Below the pieces are notes generated by a model. That model saw nothing but the letters and a program-made list of their open reading frames with translations, searched no databases and had not been told where the DNA came from. A stretch of 64,000 bases of DNA from an uncultured Tenacibaculum sp. (GTDB taxonomy: Bacteria; Bacteroidota; Bacteroidia; Flavobacteriales; Flavobacteriaceae), in the NCBI GenBank assembly GCA_947497895.1, contig CANMIL010000001.1, positions 744,001 to 808,000 on the forward strand, read 5' to 3'. Shown here in pieces: positions 1 through 7,484 of the stretch (its first letter is position 1; each line of letters starts with the position of its first letter). A program made the position numbers and the translations under genes.

Positions 1-129
1 TTGGATAAACAAAAAGCCTATGCTGAAAAAAGGTATTGGCAAATACTTAATATAATTTTACCATTAACTTTATTAGCCATTTTTGGATTCGCTTTTAGTT
101 ACCTTAGAAAAAAGCAATATTCAGCTTAA
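1..129 (+). CDS. C-terminal end of a membrane protein, GldG-like (partial)
   Basis: The window opens inside an open frame that ends with TAA at 127-129. The 42 visible residues hold one hydrophobic segment (ILPLTLLAIFGFAFSYL) followed by a short basic tail (RKKQYSA), preceded by KAYAEKRYWQ. This layout, a last transmembrane helix with a short RKK tail after an AYxEKxYWQ stretch, resembles the C-terminus of GldG, the substrate-binding-like subunit of the gliding-motility ABC transporter GldA-GldF-GldG of Flavobacteriia. That match is from memory of the family. The rest of the gene lies to the left, so neither function nor integrity can be judged. Confidence 0.5.
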   Translation: MDKQKAYAEKRYWQILNIILPLTLLAIFGFAFSYLRKKQYSA

Positions 130-185
130 TATTCTGAAAAAGTAAGAGATTATTCTCGTTTTAAGTATTCATGAATAACCAATTA

Positions 186-698
186 CTAATGAGAATGATC
201 TTTTTCATGGTTTGGTGAATGTTGTTCTTCATTCGGTGATAAATTATTAAACCCATAGAACTTAGCATATTTCAAATCGTAAAGCTTCCACGAATCCGAT
301 ACATTATAAAACCAAACATCCAGAAGTAAAGCTCTTATCTCGTAATATAATATCACTTGATACCTTCTAACTTTTTTAGAATAATTAATTTTCTTTTCGT
401 TATCCAGATTTAAGATTTCAAAGTCCTGAAATTTTCCAAAATCGTGTATGGTTTTGTAAAAATTGTTTTTATAATCTTCAACAAATTTTTGTTCTTTCTT
501 GTTGAACGTTTCATTTGTTTTAAACAGATAATCTAAGGCATTATCCGAACTCATATAAAACAAATTTCCACTTCTGTTTATAATATCCTCTGGTGTTTTT
601 GTTTGAGAATATCCTATAGAAAAACAAAAAAATAAGAATAGTGAAATACCTTTAATCATACTGGAAAGGTTGTCAATTTTAATGTGCTTTAAATACAT
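186..698 (-). CDS. Small exported protein of unknown function
   Basis: 170 residues, not recognised. An N-terminal hydrophobic stretch (ISLFLFFCFSIGYSQ) looks like a signal peptide with cleavage near SQ. A start at the internal Met14 (position 659) would give a more canonical signal sequence than the first ATG, so the true start may be 659. The mature part is charged and probably alpha/beta, with repeated aromatic residues around 120-150, and it ends in a His-rich tail (EEQHSPNHEKDHSH) that could bind metal, though this is only a guess. It stands alone, convergent with the GldG-like gene and upstream of a separate aquaporin gene on the same strand. No pathway can be assigned. Confidence 0.65.
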   Translation of the reverse strand: MYLKHIKIDNLSSMIKGISLFLFFCFSIGYSQTKTPEDIINRSGNLFYMSSDNALDYLFKTNETFNKKEQKFVEDYKNNFYKTIHDFGKFQDFEILNLDNEKKINYSKKVRRYQVILYYEIRALLLDVWFYNVSDSWKLYDLKYAKFYGFNNLSPNEEQHSPNHEKDHSH

Positions 699-811
699 CT
701 TTTTCTTCTCTGAAAGTTATGCTGACTAAATAAAAATCGAACTAACCATTTATTTAATCTTCACTAAGTTAAAGATTTATATTCAAAACGAAAAAGACTC
801 TTATCACAGAA

Positions 812-1477
812 TTAACATCCAGAATCGCAACATTGATCGTCTTTTACCCATTTACACGATAAAACGGCCAACAAGGCTCCTAAAATTGGCGCTGCTATAT
901 ACAACCATAAATGCTCAAAATGACCTGAAACTATTGCGGGAGCTATTGATCTTACCGGATTCATGGAAGCTTTTGTCATAGGTCCCGCAAACATTGCTTC
1001 TAACAAAACAACTCCTCCAATAGCAATTCCAGCCATCACTCCTATTTCTTTACTTCCAGTGGATACATTAATGATAGTTACCATTAAAAAGAATGTGAGT
1101 AAAAGCTCTAAAATAAATGCCCTCCAAGGTTCTAAAACGGGAATAGTAGCCCCATAGTACTCACTTTCTGGAAACAATATCCACAACATAAAACTTGCTA
1201 AAATCGCTCCGAATAACTGAGCTATAATATATTTAGGCACTTCTTTCCATTCAAACTTCTTTGCAAAAGCAAATGCTATGGTCACTGCTGGATTAAAATG
1301 TGCACCTGAAATCTCACCGAATGCGTAAATCATTGCCATTACGATTAATCCCCAAGTTATAGCAACCCCAATATGTGTTAAATCGGCTCCATTAGTAACC
1401 TCACTAATAGTCATTGCTCCTGTTCCACAAAAAATTAAGGAAAACGTTCCTATAACTTCAGAAATATATTTTTTCAC
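812..1477 (-). CDS. Aquaporin / MIP-family channel
   Basis: 221 residues, the usual size of bacterial aquaporins, with six hydrophobic segments. Both pore half-helices are visible: SGAHFNPAVT (Asn62-Pro63-Ala64) and ASMNPVRS (Asn173-Pro174-Val175). MIP channels conduct water or small neutral solutes such as glycerol across the inner membrane; the conserved Arg177 after the second motif belongs to the selectivity filter. The second motif is NPV rather than NPA, and the C-terminal tail ends DDQCCDSGC with a cysteine pair and a terminal cysteine, unlike AqpZ. Substrate is not deducible. It is a single-gene unit with no glycerol kinase or arsenic genes nearby. Confidence 0.9.
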   Translation of the reverse strand: MKKYISEVIGTFSLIFCGTGAMTISEVTNGADLTHIGVAITWGLIVMAMIYAFGEISGAHFNPAVTIAFAFAKKFEWKEVPKYIIAQLFGAILASFMLWILFPESEYYGATIPVLEPWRAFILELLLTFFLMVTIINVSTGSKEIGVMAGIAIGGVVLLEAMFAGPMTKASMNPVRSIAPAIVSGHFEHLWLYIAAPILGALLAVLSCKWVKDDQCCDSGC

Positions 1478-1606
1478 TGGTTAGATTTTAAGTAATGTTA
1501 ATTTTTAAGATTGTAAAGATAACCTTCCTTATTTTAAGTTTTTGTTAACATTAATAGGCTTTTTTCATCGTAATTTTATCAAACTAATTAAAAACAAAGC
1601 CATCTA

Positions 1607-2452
1607 ATGATGAAAAAACTTCTTTTAACCATGTTTGTTGCTATAGTAGCAACGAACTTAAACGCACAAGTTGAAACTCCTGCCCCTAGTCCATCTTCTA
1701 AATTGGAACAAAAAGTAGGTTTAACTGACGTTACAGTGGAATACTCAAGACCAGGAGTAAAAGGTAGAACCGTTTTTGGTAACCTTGTACCTTATGGAAA
1801 GCTATGGAGAACTGGGGCTAATAAGAATACCATTGTTACTTTTAGTGACGATGTAACAATTGATGGAAAAGAATTAAAAAAAGGTTCATATGCTATCTTT
1901 ACTAAACCAGGAAAAAGTACTTGGGAAGTAATTTTCTACTCAGATACGAATAACTGGGGTACTCCTAGAGAGTGGAAAGACAGTAATGTAGCATTAACAA
2001 CTACAGCTAAAGTTCAAGCAATGCCTATGAAAATTGAAACATTTACCGTTTCTTTCGATGATATTACTAACAACTCAGCTGTGTTAGGTATTTTATGGGA
2101 AAATGCTTACGTAGGTGTTAAGTTTAATACTCCAACAGAAAAAGGAGTTGAAGCAAGTATTGCTAAGGTAATGAGTGGTCCTTCTGCAGGTGATTACTAT
2201 TCTTCTGCAGTTTACTATTTACAGGAAGGAAAAGACATTAACAAAGCAAAAGATTGGATTAACAAAGCTGTTGATATGACTAAAGACAGACCTCGTTTCT
2301 GGTTTTTACGTCAACAATCGTTAATCTTAGCGAAAGCTGGAGACAAAAAAGGAGCTATTCAAGCTGCAAACGCATCTTTAGCAGGCGCTGAAAAAGCTGG
2401 TAACGCTGATTACGTTAAAATGAACAAAGACTTTTTGGCTAAAATGAAGTAA
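1607..2452 (+). CDS. DUF2911 domain-containing exported protein
   Basis: 281 residues with a signal peptide (about 1-20, ending NAQ). Residues about 35-140 carry the family pattern VEYSRPGVKGRTVFG, LVPYGKLWRTGANKNT and GKELKKGSYAIFTKPG, typical of DUF2911 proteins, which are common and uncharacterised in Bacteroidota. Residues about 185-280 (DYYSSAVYYLQEGKDINKAKDW onward) look like two or three TPR-type helical hairpins. The protein is probably periplasmic or surface exposed and may bind a partner through the helical tail. The gene starts ATGATG, so 1607 or 1610 could be used. It is followed by a strong terminator and appears monocistronic. Confidence 0.85.
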   Translation: MMKKLLLTMFVAIVATNLNAQVETPAPSPSSKLEQKVGLTDVTVEYSRPGVKGRTVFGNLVPYGKLWRTGANKNTIVTFSDDVTIDGKELKKGSYAIFTKPGKSTWEVIFYSDTNNWGTPREWKDSNVALTTTAKVQAMPMKIETFTVSFDDITNNSAVLGILWENAYVGVKFNTPTEKGVEASIAKVMSGPSAGDYYSSAVYYLQEGKDINKAKDWINKAVDMTKDRPRFWFLRQQSLILAKAGDKKGAIQAANASLAGAEKAGNADYVKMNKDFLAKMK

Positions 2453-2480
2453 TTTGCCGAAAATTGATTTAATAATAGAA

Positions 2481-2512
2481 AGGCTCATAGATAATCTATG
2501 AGCTTTTTTTAT
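2481..2512 (+). terminator. Rho-independent terminator after the DUF2911 gene
   Basis: GCTCATAGAT and ATCTATGAGC form a hairpin with a tiny loop, followed by a run of seven T on the plus strand. It sits 30 bases after the DUF2911 stop; its T tract touches the stop codon of the convergent acetyltransferase gene. Confidence 0.8.
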
Positions 2513-2964
2513 AATGACATTCTCATTTTTAATAAATGCCTTTTAAACCCGACTTTTTCATAAGCTTTAATAGCACCTATATTTTCATCAAAAACATCCA
2601 AACGAACTTCCTCTATACCTCTTTCTCTAACCCATTTAAATAAAGAGTCTATTATTTGTTTATTCACCCCTCTCCCTCTATGTGTTGGTTTGGTATACAT
2701 AAAACCTAGGTAAGCAAACTTTTCAAATTTAAAATAGTCTTGTGGTTTTAAAACACGAGCATATCCAGAAGCCACTAACTCTCCATTTTCCTCAGCTACC
2801 ATTACCACAACATCATTCGCTTCGATCATTTTTTTAATATCATAATAATGAATTTCCCCCTCTTTAAAAGTAGGTTCAAAAGGCCGTTCTGCTTTGATTA
2901 ATGCTTGTTCAAAATCTAATAAAGTCGGCAAATCGGTTAACGTCGCCGTTCGAATTGATATCAT
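2509..2964 (-). CDS. GNAT family N-acetyltransferase
   Basis: 151 residues, a single GNAT domain. The acetyl-CoA pyrophosphate-binding motif is visible as HRGRGVNKQIID (about residues 96-107) after the beta-4 strand YLGFMYTKP, and the late motif DENIGAIKAYEKVGFK (about 126-141) is typical of the family. GNAT enzymes move an acetyl group from acetyl-CoA to an amine; the acceptor here cannot be read from sequence. It is a soluble cytoplasmic protein. The gene is convergent with the DUF2911 gene and separated from the upstream symporter gene by a perfect bidirectional hairpin, so it is probably its own transcription unit. Confidence 0.88.
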   Translation of the reverse strand: MISIRTATLTDLPTLLDFEQALIKAERPFEPTFKEGEIHYYDIKKMIEANDVVVMVAEENGELVASGYARVLKPQDYFKFEKFAYLGFMYTKPTHRGRGVNKQIIDSLFKWVRERGIEEVRLDVFDENIGAIKAYEKVGFKRHLLKMRMSL

Positions 2965-3063
2965 TTGTTTGTTGGATTAGTTTTTCTCATTAATTTTGCT
3001 CTAAATTAGACAAAATATTTATGAAAAGTAAAATCTTAACAATTGCTATGATGGATATTTTAC

Positions 3064-3107
3064 AAACCAAAAAAGCGGAAAACTTAGGTTTTCCGCTTTT
3101 TTGGTTT
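3064..3107 (-). terminator. Perfect 20-bp stem terminator, bidirectional
   Basis: Positions 3064-3083 and 3088-3107 are perfect inverted repeats around a TTAG loop, with an A-rich left arm and a T-rich right arm, so the element can end transcription in either direction. It lies just past the stop codon of the symporter gene and is most likely that operon's terminator. Confidence 0.88.
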
Positions 3108-3118
3108 CTTTAATCATT

Positions 3119-4789
3119 TTATGGATTCTCTGTAGAACTATTACCCGATATAGCCTCAATAATGGTAGCTATTATCATCACAATGGCACAACCTAAAAGG
3201 TTCAACCATAAATAAGGCAGTATATCCGTAAACCAAACTACGATAATAATCAACTGAGTAATGATCGCTGCTATAAAAACAGAACGACCCTTTACGAATT
3301 TCACGAAAAACGCTAGTAAAAAGATTCCCAATACATTTCCGTAAAAAATAGAGCCAATAATATTCACTAATTGAATTAGATTATCAAATAAGTTAGCGAC
3401 GCAGGCCACCAAAATAGCCAGAACTCCCCAACCTAAAGTAAACCACTTCGATACTTTTACATAATGTTCATCAGAATATTCATTGGAACTATTTCTTTTG
3501 TACAAATCGATTGTTGTTGTCGAAGCCAGAGCATTTAATTCAGATGCTGTTGAAGACATTGCTGCCGATAAAATAACTGCCAAAAGCAATCCGACTAAAC
3601 CAGCAGGAAGATATTTCAAAATAAAGCCGATAAATACATAATCCTTATCATTAGTTTCTACTTCACTACTCGCTTTTTGAATTATCGTTTTTGCTTGTTC
3701 TTTTAATTCAACATCTTTTTCATTTAAAACAGCCAATTGCTTCTTTGATTCATCTGTTAATCCATTCGCAATAAGAACTTTCTTTTGCTCTTCAATATTT
3801 TTATGATTAAGTTCTAAGGTTTTATACTCTGAAGCATAAGCCGAATTAATCACAGCTTCTTCTGCTTTTGGATTAAAGTTTAAAGGAGAACTATTGAATT
3901 GGTAAAATACAAATACCATCACTCCTACCAATAATATAAAAAACTGCATTGGTACTTTTAATAATCCGTTAAAGATCAATCCTAGCTGACTTTCTCTTAA
4001 GGATTTTCCTGATAAATATCTCTGCACCTGACTCTGATCCGTTCCAAAATATGATAGCATTAAAAAGGTACCGCCTAAAATTCCTGTCCAAACCGTATAA
4101 CGATTGTTTAAATCCCAAGAAAAGTCTAATACCTGCATTTTACCACTCGCTCCTGCAATTTCCAGCGCTTTCGAAAAAGTAATATCGTCTGGTAAATATT
4201 GTAAAATGATATAAAAGGCAATAAACATTCCTGCGAAGATCACAGCCATTTGTTGCTTTTGTGTTACGCTTACTGCTTTTGTTCCTCCCGAAACGGTATA
4301 AATAATTACTAAAACACCAATAATAACATTCAAGGTAATTAAATCCCAACCTAATACCGCTGATAAGATGATGGCTGGAGCAAAAATGGTAATTCCAGCG
4401 GCCAATCCACGCTGAATTAAAAACAGTATTGCGGTTAAAACTCTCGTTTTTTGATCAAAACGGCTTTCTAAATATTCATAAGCCGTATAAACATTGAGTT
4501 TATGGTAAATAGGAATAAATACCAAACAAATAACCACCATGGCAATAGGCAATCCAAAATAAAATTGCACGAAGCCCATTCCACTATGAAAAGCTTGCCC
4601 GGGTGTAGATAAAAATGTTATTGCACTTGCCTGAGTCGCCATTACTGACAAACCAATAGTCCACCATTTTGTTTCATTTCCACCTTTAATATAATCTTGA
4701 ACACTTTGCTGCCCTTTTGTTTTCCATGCTCCGTAAACAACTATAAATAGTAATGTTAACGAAAGTACTATCCAATCAATACTTTGCAT
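3119..4789 (-). CDS. Sodium:solute symporter (SSS family)
   Basis: 556 residues with about 13 hydrophobic segments. The N-terminal IVLSLTLLFIVVYGAWK, the amphipathic KWWTIGLSVMATQASAITFLSTPGQAF and the YEYLESRFDQKTR loop fit the SSS family (Na+-driven uptake of sugars, myo-inositol, sialic acid, anions and others); the substrate is not predictable. A hydrophilic, probably coiled insertion of about 90 residues (roughly 300-385, rich in Glu/Lys/Gln, e.g. LELNHKNIEEQKKVLIANG) interrupts the membrane core; long loops at this place occur in Bacteroidota homologues. It is the last gene of a lipoprotein / 34-residue peptide / symporter set, starting 6 bases after the small peptide. Confidence 0.9.
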   Translation of the reverse strand: MQSIDWIVLSLTLLFIVVYGAWKTKGQQSVQDYIKGGNETKWWTIGLSVMATQASAITFLSTPGQAFHSGMGFVQFYFGLPIAMVVICLVFIPIYHKLNVYTAYEYLESRFDQKTRVLTAILFLIQRGLAAGITIFAPAIILSAVLGWDLITLNVIIGVLVIIYTVSGGTKAVSVTQKQQMAVIFAGMFIAFYIILQYLPDDITFSKALEIAGASGKMQVLDFSWDLNNRYTVWTGILGGTFLMLSYFGTDQSQVQRYLSGKSLRESQLGLIFNGLLKVPMQFFILLVGVMVFVFYQFNSSPLNFNPKAEEAVINSAYASEYKTLELNHKNIEEQKKVLIANGLTDESKKQLAVLNEKDVELKEQAKTIIQKASSEVETNDKDYVFIGFILKYLPAGLVGLLLAVILSAAMSSTASELNALASTTTIDLYKRNSSNEYSDEHYVKVSKWFTLGWGVLAILVACVANLFDNLIQLVNIIGSIFYGNVLGIFLLAFFVKFVKGRSVFIAAIITQLIIIVVWFTDILPYLWLNLLGCAIVMIIATIIEAISGNSSTENP

Positions 4790-4795
4790 ACTCTA

Positions 4796-4900
4796 TTAAT
4801 TGTAAATGTTAGTTATTAAATAAAACAAAACAATGTAAAAGACATTTGCGAGTAACACGAAAGTGTACTCTCGTTTCCAAGAATATTTCTGGGGATTCAT
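4796..4900 (-). CDS. 34-residue single-pass membrane peptide upstream of the symporter
   Basis: A short open frame starts with ATG at 4900 and ends with TAA at 4796, giving a 34-residue peptide. It has a charged N-terminus (MNPQKYSWKREY) and one hydrophobic helix (TFVLLANVFYIVLFYLIT). It sits 18 bases after the lipoprotein gene and 6 bases before the symporter ATG, so the three would be co-transcribed. Some SSS transporters have small membrane partner proteins (YhdT/PanF-like or DUF4212 types); this one is much shorter and its similarity to those is not established. The composition reads as protein-coding, but the evidence is position and pattern only. Confidence 0.55.
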   Translation of the reverse strand: MNPQKYSWKREYTFVLLANVFYIVLFYLITNIYN

Positions 4901-4918
4901 TTGGGTTGATTTTTAGTA

Positions 4919-5674
4919 TTAATAGTTCGTTTTTTCAAAAATATTGTCAGGCAAAGACGTTTCATTAATTTCAACAGAAGAGAATACTGTAGCCTCTCCT
5001 CTTGGTTCTAATGGTTTTCCATCTTCATCTTTCGTGTACCAAATTAACGATTTAGGTAATAACAAACCGTTAACGTTTTCCCAATCATCATATTTTATAA
5101 TATTAACTTTGTTTGTTGGTTTTTTAGAAAAGTAAGTAACGGTATACCCTAACCACTCCATTTGGTAGGTATCTGGATTGTAATATATAAAATAATTATC
5201 ATCAGGAGAAGTACCTACATTTGCTCCGTAAGAAATTTTAATACCAGGATAAGAACTTCCTTCAAACTCTAAAGGGGTTGTTTCCGAATATGTAATTCCC
5301 TCATCAGCTAACACAAACGGCATTGCGTAAAAGTAAAAATACAAATTGTAATAAAATTCTGGATTCCCTTTAAAAGCTGCAGTATCTTGTTTTTGTATCC
5401 ATACTTCTTTACCATCATAACCTAATGAATACTTTTCTGACTTCACTACTGCTTTTCTAGAGTGTAAATCCGTGGTATGTTTCTCTCCTTTTAAAGAAAA
5501 GGACAATGTTTTCATGGTGTTCCATTTCTCCATTCCTCCATGCTTTTTTAAAATATTTCCGATAGCATCTGGATACTTTTCTTCTACTGAAACTACCTTT
5601 TTATTTTCTTTAGAAGTAGTTTTACATCCAATTAAAACAATTGTTAACAACAATAATAATCCTAATTTTTTCAT
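4919..5674 (-). CDS. Outer-membrane-type lipoprotein, DUF6503-like
   Basis: 251 residues. The N-terminus (MKKLGLLLLLTIVLIGCKTT) is a lipoprotein signal with lipobox LIGC, Cys17 being the lipidated residue. The mature part starts with a Lys/Glu-rich linker and then the pattern KYPDAIGNILKKHGGMEKWNTMKTL, followed by beta-rich segments; this recalls the LolA/LppX-like fold and the flavobacterial family I know as DUF6503. Function is unknown, though the fold is used for lipid or lipoprotein handling. It is the first gene of the set with the 34-residue peptide and the SSS symporter, suggesting a link to that uptake system, but nothing in the sequence proves one. Confidence 0.75.
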   Translation of the reverse strand: MKKLGLLLLLTIVLIGCKTTSKENKKVVSVEEKYPDAIGNILKKHGGMEKWNTMKTLSFSLKGEKHTTDLHSRKAVVKSEKYSLGYDGKEVWIQKQDTAAFKGNPEFYYNLYFYFYAMPFVLADEGITYSETTPLEFEGSSYPGIKISYGANVGTSPDDNYFIYYNPDTYQMEWLGYTVTYFSKKPTNKVNIIKYDDWENVNGLLLPKSLIWYTKDEDGKPLEPRGEATVFSSVEINETSLPDNIFEKTNY

Positions 5675-5795
5675 ACGTATAAAAATTTGATTTAGTCAAG
5701 AGCTTTGGTTGCTCGTTAATTTACTTATTTTAAATGATTGATAAAATCATTATTGATGAGTCGCAATTATGATTATAAATTACATTTATAAAAAG

Positions 5796-5826
5796 AAAAA
5801 ACCTGAGTTTAAAAACTCAGGTTTTT
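5796..5826 (-). terminator. Rho-independent terminator after the ferredoxin gene
   Basis: AAAAACCTGAGTTT pairs with AAACTCAGGTTTTT across a short A-rich loop. With A-rich and T-rich arms it can work on both strands; it lies 32 bases past the ferredoxin stop on the minus strand. Confidence 0.8.
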
Positions 5827-5857
5827 CATTGTTCTCATTGAATATTTGAAGTGGAAG

Positions 5858-6208
5858 TTAGTCGTTGTGCATAAACTTCTGTTTAGCCAACAACTCTTCT
5901 TCAGTTTCCACATTATCTTCATCAGGAACGCAACAATCTACAGGACATACAGCGGCACACTGAGGTTCTTCATGAAAACCTTTACACTCTGTACACTTAT
6001 CTGCTACGATATAGTAAATTTCGTCTGAAATAGGCTCTTGCTCTTCCTCTGCATCTGCACTATTCCCATTAGGTAATACTATACTTCCTTCTAAATCTGT
6101 TCCATCTGCATAACGCCAATCATCAGCACCTTCATATATCGCGGTATTTGGGCACTCTGGTTCACAAGCACCACAATTTATACATTCATCTGTTATTATT
6201 ATTGCCAT
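5858..6208 (-). CDS. 4Fe-4S dicluster ferredoxin
   Basis: 116 residues with two [4Fe-4S] binding sets: Cys9-x2-Cys12-x2-Cys15-x3-Cys19-Pro and Cys72-x2-Cys75-x8-Cys84-x3-Cys88-Pro. The second set has the longer spacer (x8) seen in 7Fe/8Fe bacterial ferredoxins of the Allochromatium type. An acidic linker of about 50 residues separates the clusters, and the C-terminus is also acidic ([11 protein letters not shown]), which suits docking to basic redox partners. It is a cytoplasmic one- or two-electron carrier; the partner is not identified. It is transcribed divergently from the acyl-CoA reductase gene with promoter elements only a few bases apart. Confidence 0.93.
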   Translation of the reverse strand: MAIIITDECINCGACEPECPNTAIYEGADDWRYADGTDLEGSIVLPNGNSADAEEEQEPISDEIYYIVADKCTECKGFHEEPQCAAVCPVDCCVPDEDNVETEEELLAKQKFMHND

Positions 6209-6230
6209 AATATATCTCTTTCAGTTTTTG

Positions 6231-6238
6231 TAACTTTG
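6231..6238 (+). promoter_or_regulatory. -7 element for the acyl-CoA reductase / ser operon
   Basis: TAACTTTG matches the Bacteroidota -7 consensus TAnnTTTG and lies 41 bases before the ATG. A well-spaced TTTG -33 box is not obvious (the nearest TTG upstream leaves a 26-base spacer), so the call rests on the -7 element. Confidence 0.5.
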
Positions 6239-6243
6239 CACGA

Positions 6244-6274
6244 CAAAAATAGTTCCAATTTAATTTAGAACCAA
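6244..6274 (-). promoter_or_regulatory. Promoter of the ferredoxin gene
   Basis: On the minus strand TTG (6274-6272) is followed by a 20-base spacer and TATTTTTG (6251-6244), a good fit to TTTG-N19/20-TAnnTTTG. The start codon is 36 bases downstream. The element lies 5 bases from the opposing -7 box of the plus-strand gene. Confidence 0.65.
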
Positions 6275-6279
6275 TATAA

Positions 6280-7341
6280 ATGGATAGGATAAAAAGTAGA
6301 TTAGAAGCTTTTAATAAACTTGGTAATTTTTTAAATCAATTCTCTTCAAAAGAAATAAAACAACACGAAAACATCCCTCATAACGATTTATTTTTTGATG
6401 GATTCAAACATCAACTTAAATTAGCTGGAGAAGCCAATACTTGGTTTACCAAAGATAATTTACTGTTTGCTATTGAAGGTTGGGCTCAATCTTTAAATAC
6501 TGAAAATCTAGAAAAATGGGTTCAAGAGGTAGACCTTGGCTCAAACGAAGAAAAAACCGTGGCGATTATAATGGCTGGAAACATTCCATTAGTAGGGTTT
6601 CACGACTTTTTATCTGTTCTAATTTCAGGACATTCGGTTTTAGTAAAGCAATCATCAAACGACAAACATATACTTCCATTTTTAGCGAAATACTTAGAAT
6701 TTGTCCTTCCTGAATTAAAAGGGAAAATAGTGTTTACAGAACAAAAGCTTTCTGGATTTGATGCGGTAATCGCCACAGGAAGTAACAATACTGCTCGATA
6801 TTTTGAATATTATTTCAAAGGGAAACCAAGTATCATAAGAAAAAACAGAAATTCGGTAGCTGTAATAACGGGTAATGAATCGGAAATGGATTTTGATAAT
6901 TTAGGTGAAGATGTTTTCAGGTATTTTGGTTTGGGATGTCGTTCTGTTTCAAAGATTTTTGTTCCTAAAGGATATGACTTCGATAAATTCTTTAAGGGAA
7001 TGTACAAACAACACGAAATCATTAACAACGTTAAATATGCTAATAATTACGACTACAACAAGGCAGTGTATTTAATGAGTGAGTTTGATATTTTAGAAAA
7101 TGGTTTCTTAATGATCAAAGAAGATGAAAGCTACGCATCTCCTATTGCTTCGGTATTCTATGAATATTATGATAATGAAGATAATTTAAAAATTAAGTTG
7201 CATGAGGATAGAGAACAAATTCAATGCGTAGTTTCTAATAATTTTATTGAAAATGAAGTTGCTTTTGGTCAAACTCAACATCCAAATCTTTGGGATTATG
7301 CCGATGGAATAAATACCCTAGATTTTTTAGCAAAGCTTTAA
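6280..7341 (+). CDS. LuxC-like acyl-CoA reductase
   Basis: 353 residues, resembling the LuxC family of NADPH-dependent fatty acyl-CoA reductases, which reduce acyl thioesters through an acyl-cysteine intermediate. The likely catalytic region is FGLGCRSVSKIFVPKGYDF with Cys220, and the N-terminal half has the aldehyde-dehydrogenase-like nucleotide-binding segments (AGNIPLVGFHDFLSVL, VLVKQSSND, ATGSNNTARYFEYYF). There are no lux bioluminescence genes nearby, so the physiological substrate is unknown; flavobacteria often keep such a gene next to serC and a ferredoxin. Start chosen at ATG 6280, downstream of TAACTTTG. It is followed by a 143-base gap to serC. Confidence 0.82.
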   Translation: MDRIKSRLEAFNKLGNFLNQFSSKEIKQHENIPHNDLFFDGFKHQLKLAGEANTWFTKDNLLFAIEGWAQSLNTENLEKWVQEVDLGSNEEKTVAIIMAGNIPLVGFHDFLSVLISGHSVLVKQSSNDKHILPFLAKYLEFVLPELKGKIVFTEQKLSGFDAVIATGSNNTARYFEYYFKGKPSIIRKNRNSVAVITGNESEMDFDNLGEDVFRYFGLGCRSVSKIFVPKGYDFDKFFKGMYKQHEIINNVKYANNYDYNKAVYLMSEFDILENGFLMIKEDESYASPIASVFYEYYDNEDNLKIKLHEDREQIQCVVSNNFIENEVAFGQTQHPNLWDYADGINTLDFLAKL

Positions 7342-7484
7342 GGTTATCATTGTAATTATTCAGATATTTGTTAGCGAATTGAATACGATTTATTTGCAAC
7401 GATTTTTAGAATTGTTGTTTTGTAAATCAATAATAAACATGCATTATTAATGATAATAATGTACATATCTATAAGTTTAAACGG

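Noticed and set aside
3020..3112. 30-codon plus-strand frame starting MKSKILTIAMMD
   Set aside because: Its second half is the perfect 20-bp terminator stem, so the codons are explained by the hairpin.
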